From JACVRW01 sp963819115 (GTDB taxonomy: Bacteria > Actinomycetota > Thermoleophilia > Solirubrobacterales > Thermoleophilaceae): DNA of 64,000 nucleotides. The notes beneath the pieces were generated by a model that saw nothing but the letters and a program-made list of their open reading frames with translations, had not been told where the DNA came from and ran no database searches. The stretch's first letter is position 1. Each line of letters begins with the position of its first letter. Below are positions 1 through 9,064 of the stretch, in pieces. The position numbers and the translations under genes are program-made. The stretch spans positions 62,001-126,000 of the forward strand of contig CAWFUR010000003.1 in NCBI GenBank assembly GCA_963819115.1, given 5' to 3'.

Positions 1-357
1 TGCATTCCCTTCATCCGCGCCGAGGTGGAGGAGTCCGCCTGGGGCTACCAGGAGCGCTACAAGCAGAAGCAGGACATCGTCGTGGGCGTGAACAAGTACG
101 TGACCGAGGACGTGGACGAGGTGGAGACCCTGCGCGTGGACCCCGAGTCCGAGCGCCAGCAGGTCGACCGGCTTAAGGCCTTCAAGGACGACCGCGATGC
201 CGACACGGTGCGCGTCCGCCTCGAGGAGCTGCGTGCCGCTTGCGGGCAGAGCGAGAACCTCCTCCATCCCCTGCGCGCGGCGCTGAAGGACCACTGCACC
301 CTCGGCGAGGTCAGCGGCGTGCTGCGCGAAGAGTTCGGCGAGTACTCGGAGGCCTGA
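1..357 (+). CDS. Methylmalonyl-CoA mutase large (catalytic) subunit, C-terminal end (partial)
   Basis: The reading frame is open from base 1 and ends at TGA 355-357, so 118 C-terminal residues are visible. The stretches EVEESAWGYQERY, DIVVGVNKY and the final LREEFGEY are typical of the end of the catalytic TIM-barrel domain of adenosylcobalamin-dependent methylmalonyl-CoA mutase. The enzyme interconverts methylmalonyl-CoA and succinyl-CoA. The protein stops right after the barrel, with no cobalamin-binding domain, so this is the split form whose B12 subunit is a separate gene outside the window. It fits with the carboxylase subunits at 4.0 and 19.5 kb and succinyl-CoA synthetase at 28 kb. The true start lies upstream of the window; GTG 25 is internal. 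Confidence 0.88.
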   Translation, partial: CIPFIRAEVEESAWGYQERYKQKQDIVVGVNKYVTEDVDEVETLRVDPESERQQVDRLKAFKDDRDADTVRVRLEELRAACGQSENLLHPLRAALKDHCTLGEVSGVLREEFGEYSEA

Positions 358-419
358 GCGGGCCCGCCCAGGGGCGCCCGGGGGCAGGATTCGGGCACCA
401 GCCCGCGAAACCCGGTCGA

Positions 420-833
420 ATGCGGACTCTTGAGGTCTCACGCACGCTGGTGAAGTCCCCACCCGAGCTCTGGGCCGAGCTGAGCGGCGAGGCTCTCACC
501 GAGGCCGTGGGAGGCGGATCCCTGAAGGTCGCGGAGGACGAGCGGCGGATCGAGTGGGAGGCAGGCGGCGCCAAGGGCACCGCCGTGCTCGAGCCCGCCG
601 GATGGGGCACCAAGCTGACGCTGACCGCGGAGGTGCAGGAGGAGGTGGCTCAGCTCGAGCCCGAGGTGGCCCGGGTGGGCCTCTGGGCACGGCTCCGCGG
701 CACGACTCCCGTCCCGCCGGCACCGCCCCGCCCGCCGGTGGACACCGCCCGCGGCGACGACCTCGAGAAGGCCTTCGAGCTCCTGCTCGACGACCTCGGC
801 TTCGGTCGCAAGCGGCCGTTCCAGAACAGCTGA
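420..833 (+). CDS. Small hypothetical protein, possibly START/SRPBCC-like
   Basis: 137 residues from ATG 420. The layout (N-terminal strand, LWAEL helix, alternating strands with GWGTKLTLTAEV, then a C-terminal helix DDLEKAFELLLDDL) resembles small START/SRPBCC-like proteins, but I see no diagnostic residue and assign no function. It follows the mutase by 62 bp. Its stop TGA 831-833 overlaps the probable CTG start of the sulfatase-fold gene, which suggests co-transcription and translational coupling. A longer reading frame runs upstream to 240, but it lies inside the mutase gene and is not needed. Confidence 0.6.
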   Translation: MRTLEVSRTLVKSPPELWAELSGEALTEAVGGGSLKVAEDERRIEWEAGGAKGTAVLEPAGWGTKLTLTAEVQEEVAQLEPEVARVGLWARLRGTTPVPPAPPRPPVDTARGDDLEKAFELLLDDLGFGRKRPFQNS

Positions 834-2284
834 CCGACCGCACCACCCGCCGCGGCTTCATCGGGACGGGTGCGTCCGCCGCGGCCACCCTCGCGCTCGG
901 ACCCGCGTCCGCACGGGCGGCCGATCGTCCCAATGTCCTGGTGATCGTGGTGGACACGCTGCGCGCGGACCACGTCTACGGCAGCCGCATCCGCACGCCG
1001 AACATGGACGCGCTGGTGCGCCAGGGGCTGCGCTTCACCCGCGCCTACCCGGAGGCCATGCCCACCGTGCCGGCACGCAACTCGATTCTCTCCGGCCGGC
1101 GCCAGTTCCCATTCCGGCAGTGGCACGACTGGCGCGGGCTGCTCGACTCGCCCGGGTGGTCCCCGCTCCGCGACGTGGAGCAGGCCCTGCCCGCGACGCT
1201 CCGCAGGGCCGGGTACTGGACCGGGTACGTAACGGACAACCCGTTCCTCGGGTTCTCCTACCCCTACCTCGCGCTCCGCCGCAGCGTGAACCGCTTCGTG
1301 CGCACCGGCGGGGAGATCGGCGGCCGCCGATCGGGCGTGTCCCAGAGCGAGATGAAGCATTGGCTGTTCCCGGCTCTCCATTCCGACGCCAAGGCGCACG
1401 AGCGCCTCCGGCACTACATCGCCAACAGCCACTACTCCCACGACGAGTCGCGCTCGTTCGCGGCCCGGGTGTTCTCGAACGGGATGCGCCTGCTCGACCA
1501 GGCCGCCGCGCACCGCCCCTTCGCGCTCTTCCTCGACACCTACGAGCCCCACGAGCCGTGGACGCCGCCGCGCAAGTACGTGAACCTCTACGGCGACCCG
1601 GACTACCACGGCCCCGAGCCGGGGATGCCGCGCTACGGACTGGTCTCGGACTACATGCGCGACGAGGACCCGTCGCTGCTGCTGAAGCGGATGCGCGCCC
1701 TCTACGCGGCCGAGGTGACCATGACGGACGCGTGGCTGGGCCACTTCCTCGAGCGCTTCCACGAGCTCGGCCTGGACCGCGACACGGCGATCGTGCTCGT
1801 GGGCGACCATGGCTTCCTGCTGGGCGACTACGGCTGGACGGGGAAGATCTCCTCGATCCTCCACCCAGCCCTCATGCACGTGCCGATGGTGCTGGTGGAC
1901 CCGGACCGGCGGCGCGCGGGCCACTCATCGGACTACCTGGCCCAAACCCACGACCTCGCCCCCACGCTGCTGTCGCTCGCCGGCGTGCGCGCGCCCGGGC
2001 GGATGAACGGCATCGACCTCTCGCCACTCTTCGAGGGCCATCGGCCCCATGGGCGCTCGATGGCCTACGGGGGCTACGCCAACTCCCTCTACGCGCGCAC
2101 CGACGGCTGGAAGCTGATCGCCGACAACCGCGGGCACAACCGGCGGCTCTACGACGTGAGGCACGACCCGGGCGAGACGCGCAACCTGGCCCGGCGCCAC
2201 CCCCAGCGGGCTGCCGCCATGTATGACGCGGTGGCCCGGCGGGCGGGCGGCCGGCCGCCCTTCTACGAGACCGGGCGGCCGTGA
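830..2284 (+). CDS. TAT-exported sulfatase-superfamily hydrolase with Thr at the nucleophile position
   Basis: About 484 residues. The N-terminus is a twin-arginine signal (TTRRGFIG followed by an Ala-rich stretch ending SARA). The alkaline-phosphatase/sulfatase fold follows: metal-binding VIVVDTLRADH near residue 40, then the nucleophile region PTVPARNSILSGR and the second metal site VGDHGFLLGDYG. In formylglycine sulfatases the signature is C/S-x-P-x-R; here the first position is Thr, as in phosphoethanolamine-transferase-type members, so a sulfatase reaction should not be assumed. No ATG, GTG or TTG lies between the upstream gene's end and the signal peptide. CTG 830 overlaps that gene's TGA and gives a normal TAT signal length. 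ATG 602 is the alternative, but it adds about 76 implausible Arg/Gly-rich residues. Confidence 0.8.
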   Translation: MTDRTTRRGFIGTGASAAATLALGPASARAADRPNVLVIVVDTLRADHVYGSRIRTPNMDALVRQGLRFTRAYPEAMPTVPARNSILSGRRQFPFRQWHDWRGLLDSPGWSPLRDVEQALPATLRRAGYWTGYVTDNPFLGFSYPYLALRRSVNRFVRTGGEIGGRRSGVSQSEMKHWLFPALHSDAKAHERLRHYIANSHYSHDESRSFAARVFSNGMRLLDQAAAHRPFALFLDTYEPHEPWTPPRKYVNLYGDPDYHGPEPGMPRYGLVSDYMRDEDPSLLLKRMRALYAAEVTMTDAWLGHFLERFHELGLDRDTAIVLVGDHGFLLGDYGWTGKISSILHPALMHVPMVLVDPDRRRAGHSSDYLAQTHDLAPTLLSLAGVRAPGRMNGIDLSPLFEGHRPHGRSMAYGGYANSLYARTDGWKLIADNRGHNRRLYDVRHDPGETRNLARRHPQRAAAMYDAVARRAGGRPPFYETGRP

Positions 2285-2330
2285 GGGCGCAGCGGTACGG
2301 TTCGGGGCGAACCCCGAGGAGGAGGCCAGC

Positions 2331-2936
2331 ATGCCCGTCGACCCGAGCAAGACCGCCGTCGTCCTGATCGAGTACCAAAACGAGTTCACCTCCGACGGGG
2401 GCGCCCTTCACGGCGCGGTCGAGGAGGTCATGGAGCGCACCGGCATGATGGCCAACAGCACGCGCGTGGCAGAGGCGGCGCGCGAGGCCGGGGCCACCGT
2501 GCTCCACGCGCCGATCACCTTTGCGGAGGGCTACAACGAGATCACCTCCCACCCCTACGGGATCCTCAAGGGCGTGGTGGATGGGAATGCCTTCGTCAAG
2601 GACAGCTGGGGCGCAGCCATCGTGGACGAGATGGCCCCGAAGGACGGCGACATCGTGGTGGAGGGCAAGCGCGGCCTCGACACCTTCGCCAGCACCAACC
2701 TCGACTTCATCCTGCGCAGCAAGGGGATCCAGACCCTGGTGCTGGGCGGCTTCCTCACGAACTGCTGCGTGGAGTCCACGATGCGCTCGGGCTACGAGAA
2801 CGGCTACGAGGTCATCACCCTCACCGACTGCATGGCCGCCACCTCGGCCGAGGAGCACGACAACGCCATCAAGAACGACTTCCCGATGTTCTCCAAGCCG
2901 ATGAGCTCGGAGGAGTTCATCGGCGAGCTCGGCTGA
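2331..2936 (+). CDS. Isochorismatase-family cysteine hydrolase
   Basis: 201 residues, the usual length for the cysteine hydrolase family, with a clear Shine-Dalgarno (GAGGAGGAGG) before ATG 2331. The nucleophile Cys is in GGFLTNCCVESTMR near residue 147 and the catalytic Lys in VVEGKRGLDTF near residue 111. The first triad residue, normally Asp in a DxQNDF motif, is Glu here (VVLIEYQNEF), a variant I believe occurs in one branch of the family. Substrate is not predictable (amide or vinyl-ether hydrolysis is typical). It converges on the vapBC pair, 24 bp away. Confidence 0.85.
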   Translation: MPVDPSKTAVVLIEYQNEFTSDGGALHGAVEEVMERTGMMANSTRVAEAAREAGATVLHAPITFAEGYNEITSHPYGILKGVVDGNAFVKDSWGAAIVDEMAPKDGDIVVEGKRGLDTFASTNLDFILRSKGIQTLVLGGFLTNCCVESTMRSGYENGYEVITLTDCMAATSAEEHDNAIKNDFPMFSKPMSSEEFIGELG

Positions 2937-2960
2937 GCGGTCGGCGGGGCCGCGGGGTCC

Positions 2961-3356
2961 TTAGGCGAAGATGCGGAGTGGGGTACAGGTTGCGAGCCGG
3001 TCGAAGTCCGCGTCGGCATGGAGCAGCGGTGCGTTCGTTCGCACACAGGGAGCTGCGATGAGGCAATCGAGCGTCTTGCGAATGGTCACGCCTTCTCGGC
3101 GAGCGGCCCGGTAAAGGCCGGCGGCGAGCGCGAAGTCGTCGAGGCCTTCGAGTCGCAGGATGGGAAAAGCGCGCAGGTGACGTTCGACCAGGTCGGCCTC
3201 GTCCTCCGCACGGAGCCCCTGGAGCACTTCGGTGAAGATGACGTCGGTGAGCGCCACCGGCTCGCCGCCCTCGATCATGGCGACGCAGCGCAGCGCCTGC
3301 GGTGTACGGCGTCCGGCCAGAACGTCGATCCAGACACTGGTGTCGACGACGATCAC
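2961..3356 (-). CDS. vapC: VapC-type PIN-domain ribonuclease toxin
   Basis: 131 residues, normal for VapC. The PIN-domain acidic residues are visible: Asp5 in VVDTSVWID, the Glu in FTEVLQGL, the Asp in LDCLIAA and the Asp pair in HADADFDRL. The family forms Mg2+-dependent RNases that cleave tRNA or rRNA when released from the antitoxin. The start is GTG 3356, overlapping the vapB stop by 4 bp (GTGA), so the two are translationally coupled. Confidence 0.9.
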   Translation of the reverse strand: MIVVDTSVWIDVLAGRRTPQALRCVAMIEGGEPVALTDVIFTEVLQGLRAEDEADLVERHLRAFPILRLEGLDDFALAAGLYRAARREGVTIRKTLDCLIAAPCVRTNAPLLHADADFDRLATCTPLRIFA

Positions 3357-3550
3357 CGGCGCCCGCGCCTGCTTGCCGCGAGATCACCTTCCCAGTGGAC
3401 ACGGCCCCTGAGCTCGAGAATGCCAAGCCGACGCTGGCGCGCGACCAGTTCTCGGAGCGCAAGGTCCACCGCCTCGCGCTTGGTCCGCACACCCGTGAGT
3501 CGCTGGACCTCGCGCATCACTTCGTCGTCGATCTCGATGTTCGTGCGCAT
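3353..3550 (-). CDS. vapB: VapB-type antitoxin
   Basis: 65 residues from ATG 3550. MRTNIEIDDEVMREV begins a ribbon-helix-helix-like DNA-binding domain, and the middle (TKREAVDLALRELV) is the classic VapB_2 pattern. The C-terminus (LRGRVHWEGDL) would wrap the toxin. A six-codon upstream extension to 3568 is possible, but the protein motif begins at this Met. VapB proteins neutralise VapC and repress their own operon; a hypothetical gene ends 10 bp upstream on the same strand. Confidence 0.88.
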   Translation of the reverse strand: MRTNIEIDDEVMREVQRLTGVRTKREAVDLALRELVARQRRLGILELRGRVHWEGDLAASRRGRR

Positions 3551-3560
3551 ACACCTAGAG

Positions 3561-3938
3561 TTACACATCGCGAGGTGTATTGATGTTCAGTCGTCGCAGA
3601 AGTCCGACGGCCGCCGACGATTCGCTGATCTGCTCGTCGGTCACGCCCGTCAACCCCGGCAGCAGGGCGAATACCTCCGCGAGCACGTCCGTTGCCGGGA
3701 CGCTTCGGTAGCGGTCAGGGGACTCGAACGCGAAGGCCCGACCGTCGGGCGCAAGGTGGACGTAGCGGCGAGTATCGATGTGCTTGTAGGCCTGCAGGGG
3801 TGTCCCGTCGGTGAGCTCAACCTCGAACATCCACATGAAGTCGCCCGTCACCCGATCGCCGACCGCGTCGATGAGGGGACCCCACTCCGGCCGGTCGCCC
3901 TGGGATGACGCCCCTCTGTATTCCCGCGTCTCGTTCAT
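3561..3938 (-). CDS. Hypothetical protein upstream of vapBC
   Basis: 125 residues from ATG 3938 (MNETREY). The middle is the most conserved-looking part (VTGDFMWMFEVELTDG, then LQAYKHIDTRRYVHL), a compact beta-rich pattern. I recognise no named domain. It ends 10 bp before vapB on the same strand and is therefore probably the first gene of a three-gene operon with the toxin-antitoxin pair. A frame extension to 4037 would overlap the pccB start and looks non-coding. Confidence 0.6.
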   Translation of the reverse strand: MNETREYRGASSQGDRPEWGPLIDAVGDRVTGDFMWMFEVELTDGTPLQAYKHIDTRRYVHLAPDGRAFAFESPDRYRSVPATDVLAEVFALLPGLTGVTDEQISESSAAVGLLRRLNINTPRDV

Positions 3939-4019
3939 GCCGGGACTGTCGCCGGGCTCTGGTAACGGGACAAGACGTCGGTGCGACGTTCTGGTCAAGC
4001 CACGCGCGCCAGCGACCCC

Positions 4020-4025
4020 TAGAAT
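4020..4025 (+). promoter_or_regulatory. -10-like hexamer of pccB
   Basis: TAGAAT, 10 nt upstream of the pccB start. It fits the actinobacterial TANNNT -10 pattern and would give a transcript beginning at or a few bases before the start codon. No Shine-Dalgarno is seen. Inferred from spacing and composition. Confidence 0.5.
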
Positions 4026-4035
4026 CGTCCGCCGC

Positions 4036-5601
<1,566 letters not shown>

Positions 5602-5608
5602 ACGACCC

Positions 5609-6427
5609 TCAGCAGCGCTTGATCTGCGTGCGCGCCCTGGCCTTCACGCCGTCCTCCGCGGTGAAGGTGGCCTGGACGGTCCGCTTCGGGCCCTTGCAGG
5701 CGATGCCCGAGTAGAAGCCGACGGTGCGGAGCCTGCCCGCCACCTTCACCTTCCTGCGGGCCACCCGCTTGAGGATCTTCGACTCCGTGTTGCGGATGGT
5801 GGCGTCGAGGCCCGCGGGATGCAGGAGGTCCGGCGGCACCGTGAAGCGCAGCTCGGAGGCTTTGGCGCCGCCAATGTGCGTCGGCACGAACTTGGACTTG
5901 ATCGCCGTGTGCAGCGGCACCGGGCAGTTGATCGTGCGGTCGTCGGGATCGGTGAGGGCGGGCGAGATGGGGTCGGCGTCCAGGCGGATCGCCATGCCGC
6001 CGTTCTTGCCCTGCCCGCTCAGGTTGTAGAGCGTGAGCTTGAGGTTGCAGAAGAGCTTCGACGACGGGTTGGCAGGGGGGCCCACGAGCACCTGCACGAG
6101 TCCTCCACCCACCAGCGCCTTGCGGCACTGCGACCTGTGCTCGGCGCCGTTGGCCTGGGACAGCGTGCAGGTGGGGAACAGCCGCGGGTAGGTCACGATG
6201 CCCTCACTGCCGATGGCGAAGGTCTCGATCGGCGTTCCACGCAGGTCCGGGTTCTGATCCTTCACCTGGAAGTCGAAGTTCAGCGCGACCGGCCTGGGCT
6301 TGGCGTTCGTCCCGCTGCCGCGGGTCGGGCTGCTCCCACCGACGGTGTAGACGTTGGCCGCCAGTGCGACCCCGGCCAGGGACAGCACCGTGAACGCGGT
6401 CACGGAAGCGGCGACAAGCTTTCGCAT
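5609..6427 (-). CDS. Secreted protein of unknown function
   Basis: 272 residues with a clear Sec signal peptide (MRKLVAASVTAFTVLSLAGV then ALA cleavage). The mature part is beta-rich with six visible cysteines and a basic C-terminal domain (ESKILKRVARRKVKVAGRLR) ending in ACKGPKRTVQATF. The C-terminal part resembles Ig-like cell-surface modules; I know no function. Shine-Dalgarno GGGAGGGG precedes ATG 6427. Confidence 0.75.
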   Translation of the reverse strand: MRKLVAASVTAFTVLSLAGVALAANVYTVGGSSPTRGSGTNAKPRPVALNFDFQVKDQNPDLRGTPIETFAIGSEGIVTYPRLFPTCTLSQANGAEHRSQCRKALVGGGLVQVLVGPPANPSSKLFCNLKLTLYNLSGQGKNGGMAIRLDADPISPALTDPDDRTINCPVPLHTAIKSKFVPTHIGGAKASELRFTVPPDLLHPAGLDATIRNTESKILKRVARRKVKVAGRLRTVGFYSGIACKGPKRTVQATFTAEDGVKARARTQIKRC

Positions 6428-6481
6428 TCCCCTCCCTCGAGAGAACGACGGACGCCTGTACTTACCCCCGAGCGCGCGAAG

Positions 6482-7789
6482 TCAAGCCTCCGCCGCCACG
6501 GCCTTGACTACCAGCGCCCGGGGCGGCTCCTCCCGTGCCACCAGGGCCAGCAGCGATCCCAGCGCGAGCACGCCGGCCAGCACGGTCAGCGGCGCCTCGT
6601 AGCCCCCGGTGGAGTCCTTCATCACCCCGGTGAACGCCGGGCCGGCGAACCCCCCGAGATTGCCGATCACGGCGATCAGGGCGATCCCGGCGGCGGCCGC
6701 GGTGCCACTGAGGAAGCTGGTGGGGAGGGTCCAGAAGACCGGGATGGCGGAGAGCACGCCGACGGCCGAGAGGGTGATGCCCAGCGTCAGCAGCAGGGGC
6801 GACCCGACGTAGGCGGTGAGCAGCGTGCCCACCGCCCCGATCAGGCCCATGGCCGCCACGTAGGGGCGCCGGCTCGGCGCCCCATCCGCGCGACGGGCCA
6901 CCCACAGCATGGCCACCGTGGCGATCGCGAAGGGAACGGCGGCCAGCAGGCCGACCTCGAAGTTCGTGTAGCCGGTGCGGTCCTGCACGAGGTCGGGCAC
7001 GAAGAAGATGAGCCCGAAGCCCGCCCCCAGAAGGATGAAGTTCACGAGTCCGAGCAGCCACACCTGGCCGTTCAGGAGGGCGGAGCCCGCACGGTCGCCC
7101 TCGACCGTCGCCGTCTCCTTCAGCTCGCGCGCCAGACGGCCCGAAAGGTACGTCCGTTCCTGGGGCTCGAGCCATGCGGCGTCGGAGGGGCGCTCGTCGA
7201 GGTAGCGAAGCGTGACGAGCCCCAGCACCACCGACGGCAGGCCCTCCATCAGGAAGAGCCACTGCCAGCCGTCGAGCCCGGCCACGCCGTCCAGCTCGAG
7301 CAGGCCGCCCGAGAGCGGGCCGCCGGCCACATAGGCCAGCGACGTGGCGGTGAGGAAGAGGGCCAGCACCCGTGAACGATCCTCCGACGGGAACCACCAG
7401 GTGAGGTAGAGGATGATCCCGGGGAAGAAGCCGGCCTCCGCGGCGCCGAGCAGGAAGCGCAGCGCGTAGAAGCTCTGCGGGCCGGTGATGAACACCATCG
7501 ACGCCGAGATCAGGCCCCAGGCGATCATGATCGCGGCCAGCCATCGTCTCGCGCCCACCCGGGCGAGCATCAGGTTGCTCGGCACTCCGAAGATCACGTA
7601 CCCGAGTGAGAAGATCCCCGCGCCGAGACCGAAGATGGTGTCGCTGAAGTCGAGGTCGTGCTTCAGCTGGAGCTGGGCGAAGCTCACGTTCACCCTGTCC
7701 AGATAGGCCACGACGTAGATCCCGAACAGGAACGGGATCAGCCGTCGCGTGACCTTCGCGAGCGTCTGGCGCTCGAGCTCCTCCTCCAT
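6482..7789 (-). CDS. MFS transporter, anion:cation symporter (organic acid) type
   Basis: 435 residues with about 12 hydrophobic segments. The first loop has YLDRVNVSFAQ and the N-terminal half has GIFSLGYVIFGVPSNLMLARVGARRW, which mark the ACS subfamily (phthalate, galactonate and other carboxylate importers). The central cytoplasmic loop contains WLEPQERTYL, also typical. Substrate is not predictable. TAGAGT lies 8 nt upstream of ATG 7789. The neighbouring ornithine-cyclodeaminase-like gene is upstream on the same strand, 36 bp away, and may be co-expressed. Confidence 0.88.
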   Translation of the reverse strand: MEEELERQTLAKVTRRLIPFLFGIYVVAYLDRVNVSFAQLQLKHDLDFSDTIFGLGAGIFSLGYVIFGVPSNLMLARVGARRWLAAIMIAWGLISASMVFITGPQSFYALRFLLGAAEAGFFPGIILYLTWWFPSEDRSRVLALFLTATSLAYVAGGPLSGGLLELDGVAGLDGWQWLFLMEGLPSVVLGLVTLRYLDERPSDAAWLEPQERTYLSGRLARELKETATVEGDRAGSALLNGQVWLLGLVNFILLGAGFGLIFFVPDLVQDRTGYTNFEVGLLAAVPFAIATVAMLWVARRADGAPSRRPYVAAMGLIGAVGTLLTAYVGSPLLLTLGITLSAVGVLSAIPVFWTLPTSFLSGTAAAAGIALIAVIGNLGGFAGPAFTGVMKDSTGGYEAPLTVLAGVLALGSLLALVAREEPPRALVVKAVAAEA

Positions 7790-7825
7790 CGCGCGTGACT
7801 CTACGTCCAGCGCAGCCCCGGTGGG

Positions 7826-8773
7826 CTACAGGCGCACGGTGTCCGGCTTGATCTCGCCCGCGCGGTGGGCCTCCAGCAGGGCTATGCAGATGGCCAGATC
7901 CTGGATGGCCAGGCCGGTGCTGTCGAAGAGGGTGGTGGCGCCATCGCCGGAGCGTCCCGGCGCCGCTCCGGTGAGCACGTCGCCGAGCGCAGTCACGCGC
8001 TCGCGCTTGACGAGCCCAGCCTCCACCGCGCCGGTGAGCTCGCCCCCGTGGCTGGCCTGCTCCCACTCATCGCAGAAGAGCTCGCACGCGGCCACCGCCG
8101 CGGGCTCCGCCTCGGCCTTGCCCGGGCCGTCGGCACCGAGCATGTTGAGGTGCGCGCCGGGCCGCAGGTCGGCCTCGGTGATCACGGGCTCGGACCCCGG
8201 CGTGACGCACGTCACCACGTCGCACGCCAGGGCCTCGTCGAGGCTCCCGGCCTCCCAGCCGAGCTCGCCGGCCAGGCGGCCCGCGGCGTCGGGGTCCGGG
8301 TCGAAGCACACTCCCGGGCCGTACTCGGCGTCGGCGAGGCAGCGCGCTGCCCAGGCGCCGTGGAGGCCGCAGCCCACGATGCCCGCGGTCCGGGCGTCGC
8401 CGCGGGCAAGCTCCTGGGCGGCCACCGCCGCCACCGCGCCGGTGCGCAGCGCCGTGACGGCACGCACGTCCACGAGCGCAAGCGGCTCGCCGTCGGCCGC
8501 GGATGACACGCAGATCGCCCCCATCACCACCGGGAGTCCGGCCTCCGGGTTGCGCGGGAACGAGGTGACCCATTTGAGGATCGCGATCCCGTCGCCCTTG
8601 GCCGGCATGGCCCTGAAGTCCCCGTTGGGCGAGGCGTCGAGATACGTCTTGGGCGGCATCTGCCACTCGCCCCCGGCGTGCTCCACAAAGCCGTGGCGGA
8701 CCCGGTCGATGGCCTCGGCGGGCGGGATCGCCCGGAGCACCATCTCGTGCGGGAAGACGAGCAGTTCGGCCAC
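7826..8773 (-). CDS. Ornithine cyclodeaminase / mu-crystallin family NAD(P)-binding protein
   Basis: 315 residues. N-terminal substrate domain with QMPPKTYLD and GDFRAMPA (metabolite-binding Arg/Lys region), then a Rossmann domain with TAGIVGCGLHGAWAARCL near residue 133. Members deaminate ornithine or alanine or reduce cyclic imines; the particular reaction cannot be read from sequence. The start is GTG 8773 with TACGGT 6 nt upstream, suggesting a leaderless mRNA. It diverges from the epsilon-like gene with 44 bp between the starts. Confidence 0.85.
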   Translation of the reverse strand: MAELLVFPHEMVLRAIPPAEAIDRVRHGFVEHAGGEWQMPPKTYLDASPNGDFRAMPAKGDGIAILKWVTSFPRNPEAGLPVVMGAICVSSAADGEPLALVDVRAVTALRTGAVAAVAAQELARGDARTAGIVGCGLHGAWAARCLADAEYGPGVCFDPDPDAAGRLAGELGWEAGSLDEALACDVVTCVTPGSEPVITEADLRPGAHLNMLGADGPGKAEAEPAAVAACELFCDEWEQASHGGELTGAVEAGLVKRERVTALGDVLTGAAPGRSGDGATTLFDSTGLAIQDLAICIALLEAHRAGEIKPDTVRL

Positions 8774-8817
8774 CGCCTGACCGTACCGGCATTGGCTGCG
8801 GGTAGCCTTCGGCCGCA

Positions 8818-9057
8818 GTGGCCCGCAACGGAAAGCACCGGCCGAGCCGCCCCCGCATCGAGCTGCGCCGCGGCGCGGCCACGGCGGAGGAGGCAGCCGC
8901 CATCGCCGCGGCGATCGAGCAGTTCATGCGCGACACGGCACCGGCCCCCGTCCCGGCGACGGGTTTGAGCCCATGGCTCCGGGTCGGGCTCCTCGAGGGC
9001 ACGGGGCGTCCCGCGGACGGCCCTTCGCCCTGGGGCGACGAGGCCCCCTGGGGCTAG
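8818..9057 (+). CDS. Acyl-CoA carboxylase epsilon-subunit-like small protein
   Basis: 79 residues from GTG 8818. The pattern is IELRRGAATAEEAAAIAAAIEQF, a Pro/Ala linker, then SPWLRVGLLEG. This matches the general plan of actinobacterial carboxylase epsilon subunits (a G-x-T-x-E-E-x-A-A-hydrophobic helix followed by a short Trp-containing tail), which bridge the alpha and beta subunits. It lies apart from pccB (4.0 kb) and pccA (19.5 kb). TAGCCT sits 9 nt upstream. The family call rests on a short motif. Confidence 0.55.
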   Translation: MARNGKHRPSRPRIELRRGAATAEEAAAIAAAIEQFMRDTAPAPVPATGLSPWLRVGLLEGTGRPADGPSPWGDEAPWG

Positions 9058-9064
9058 CTCCGGG

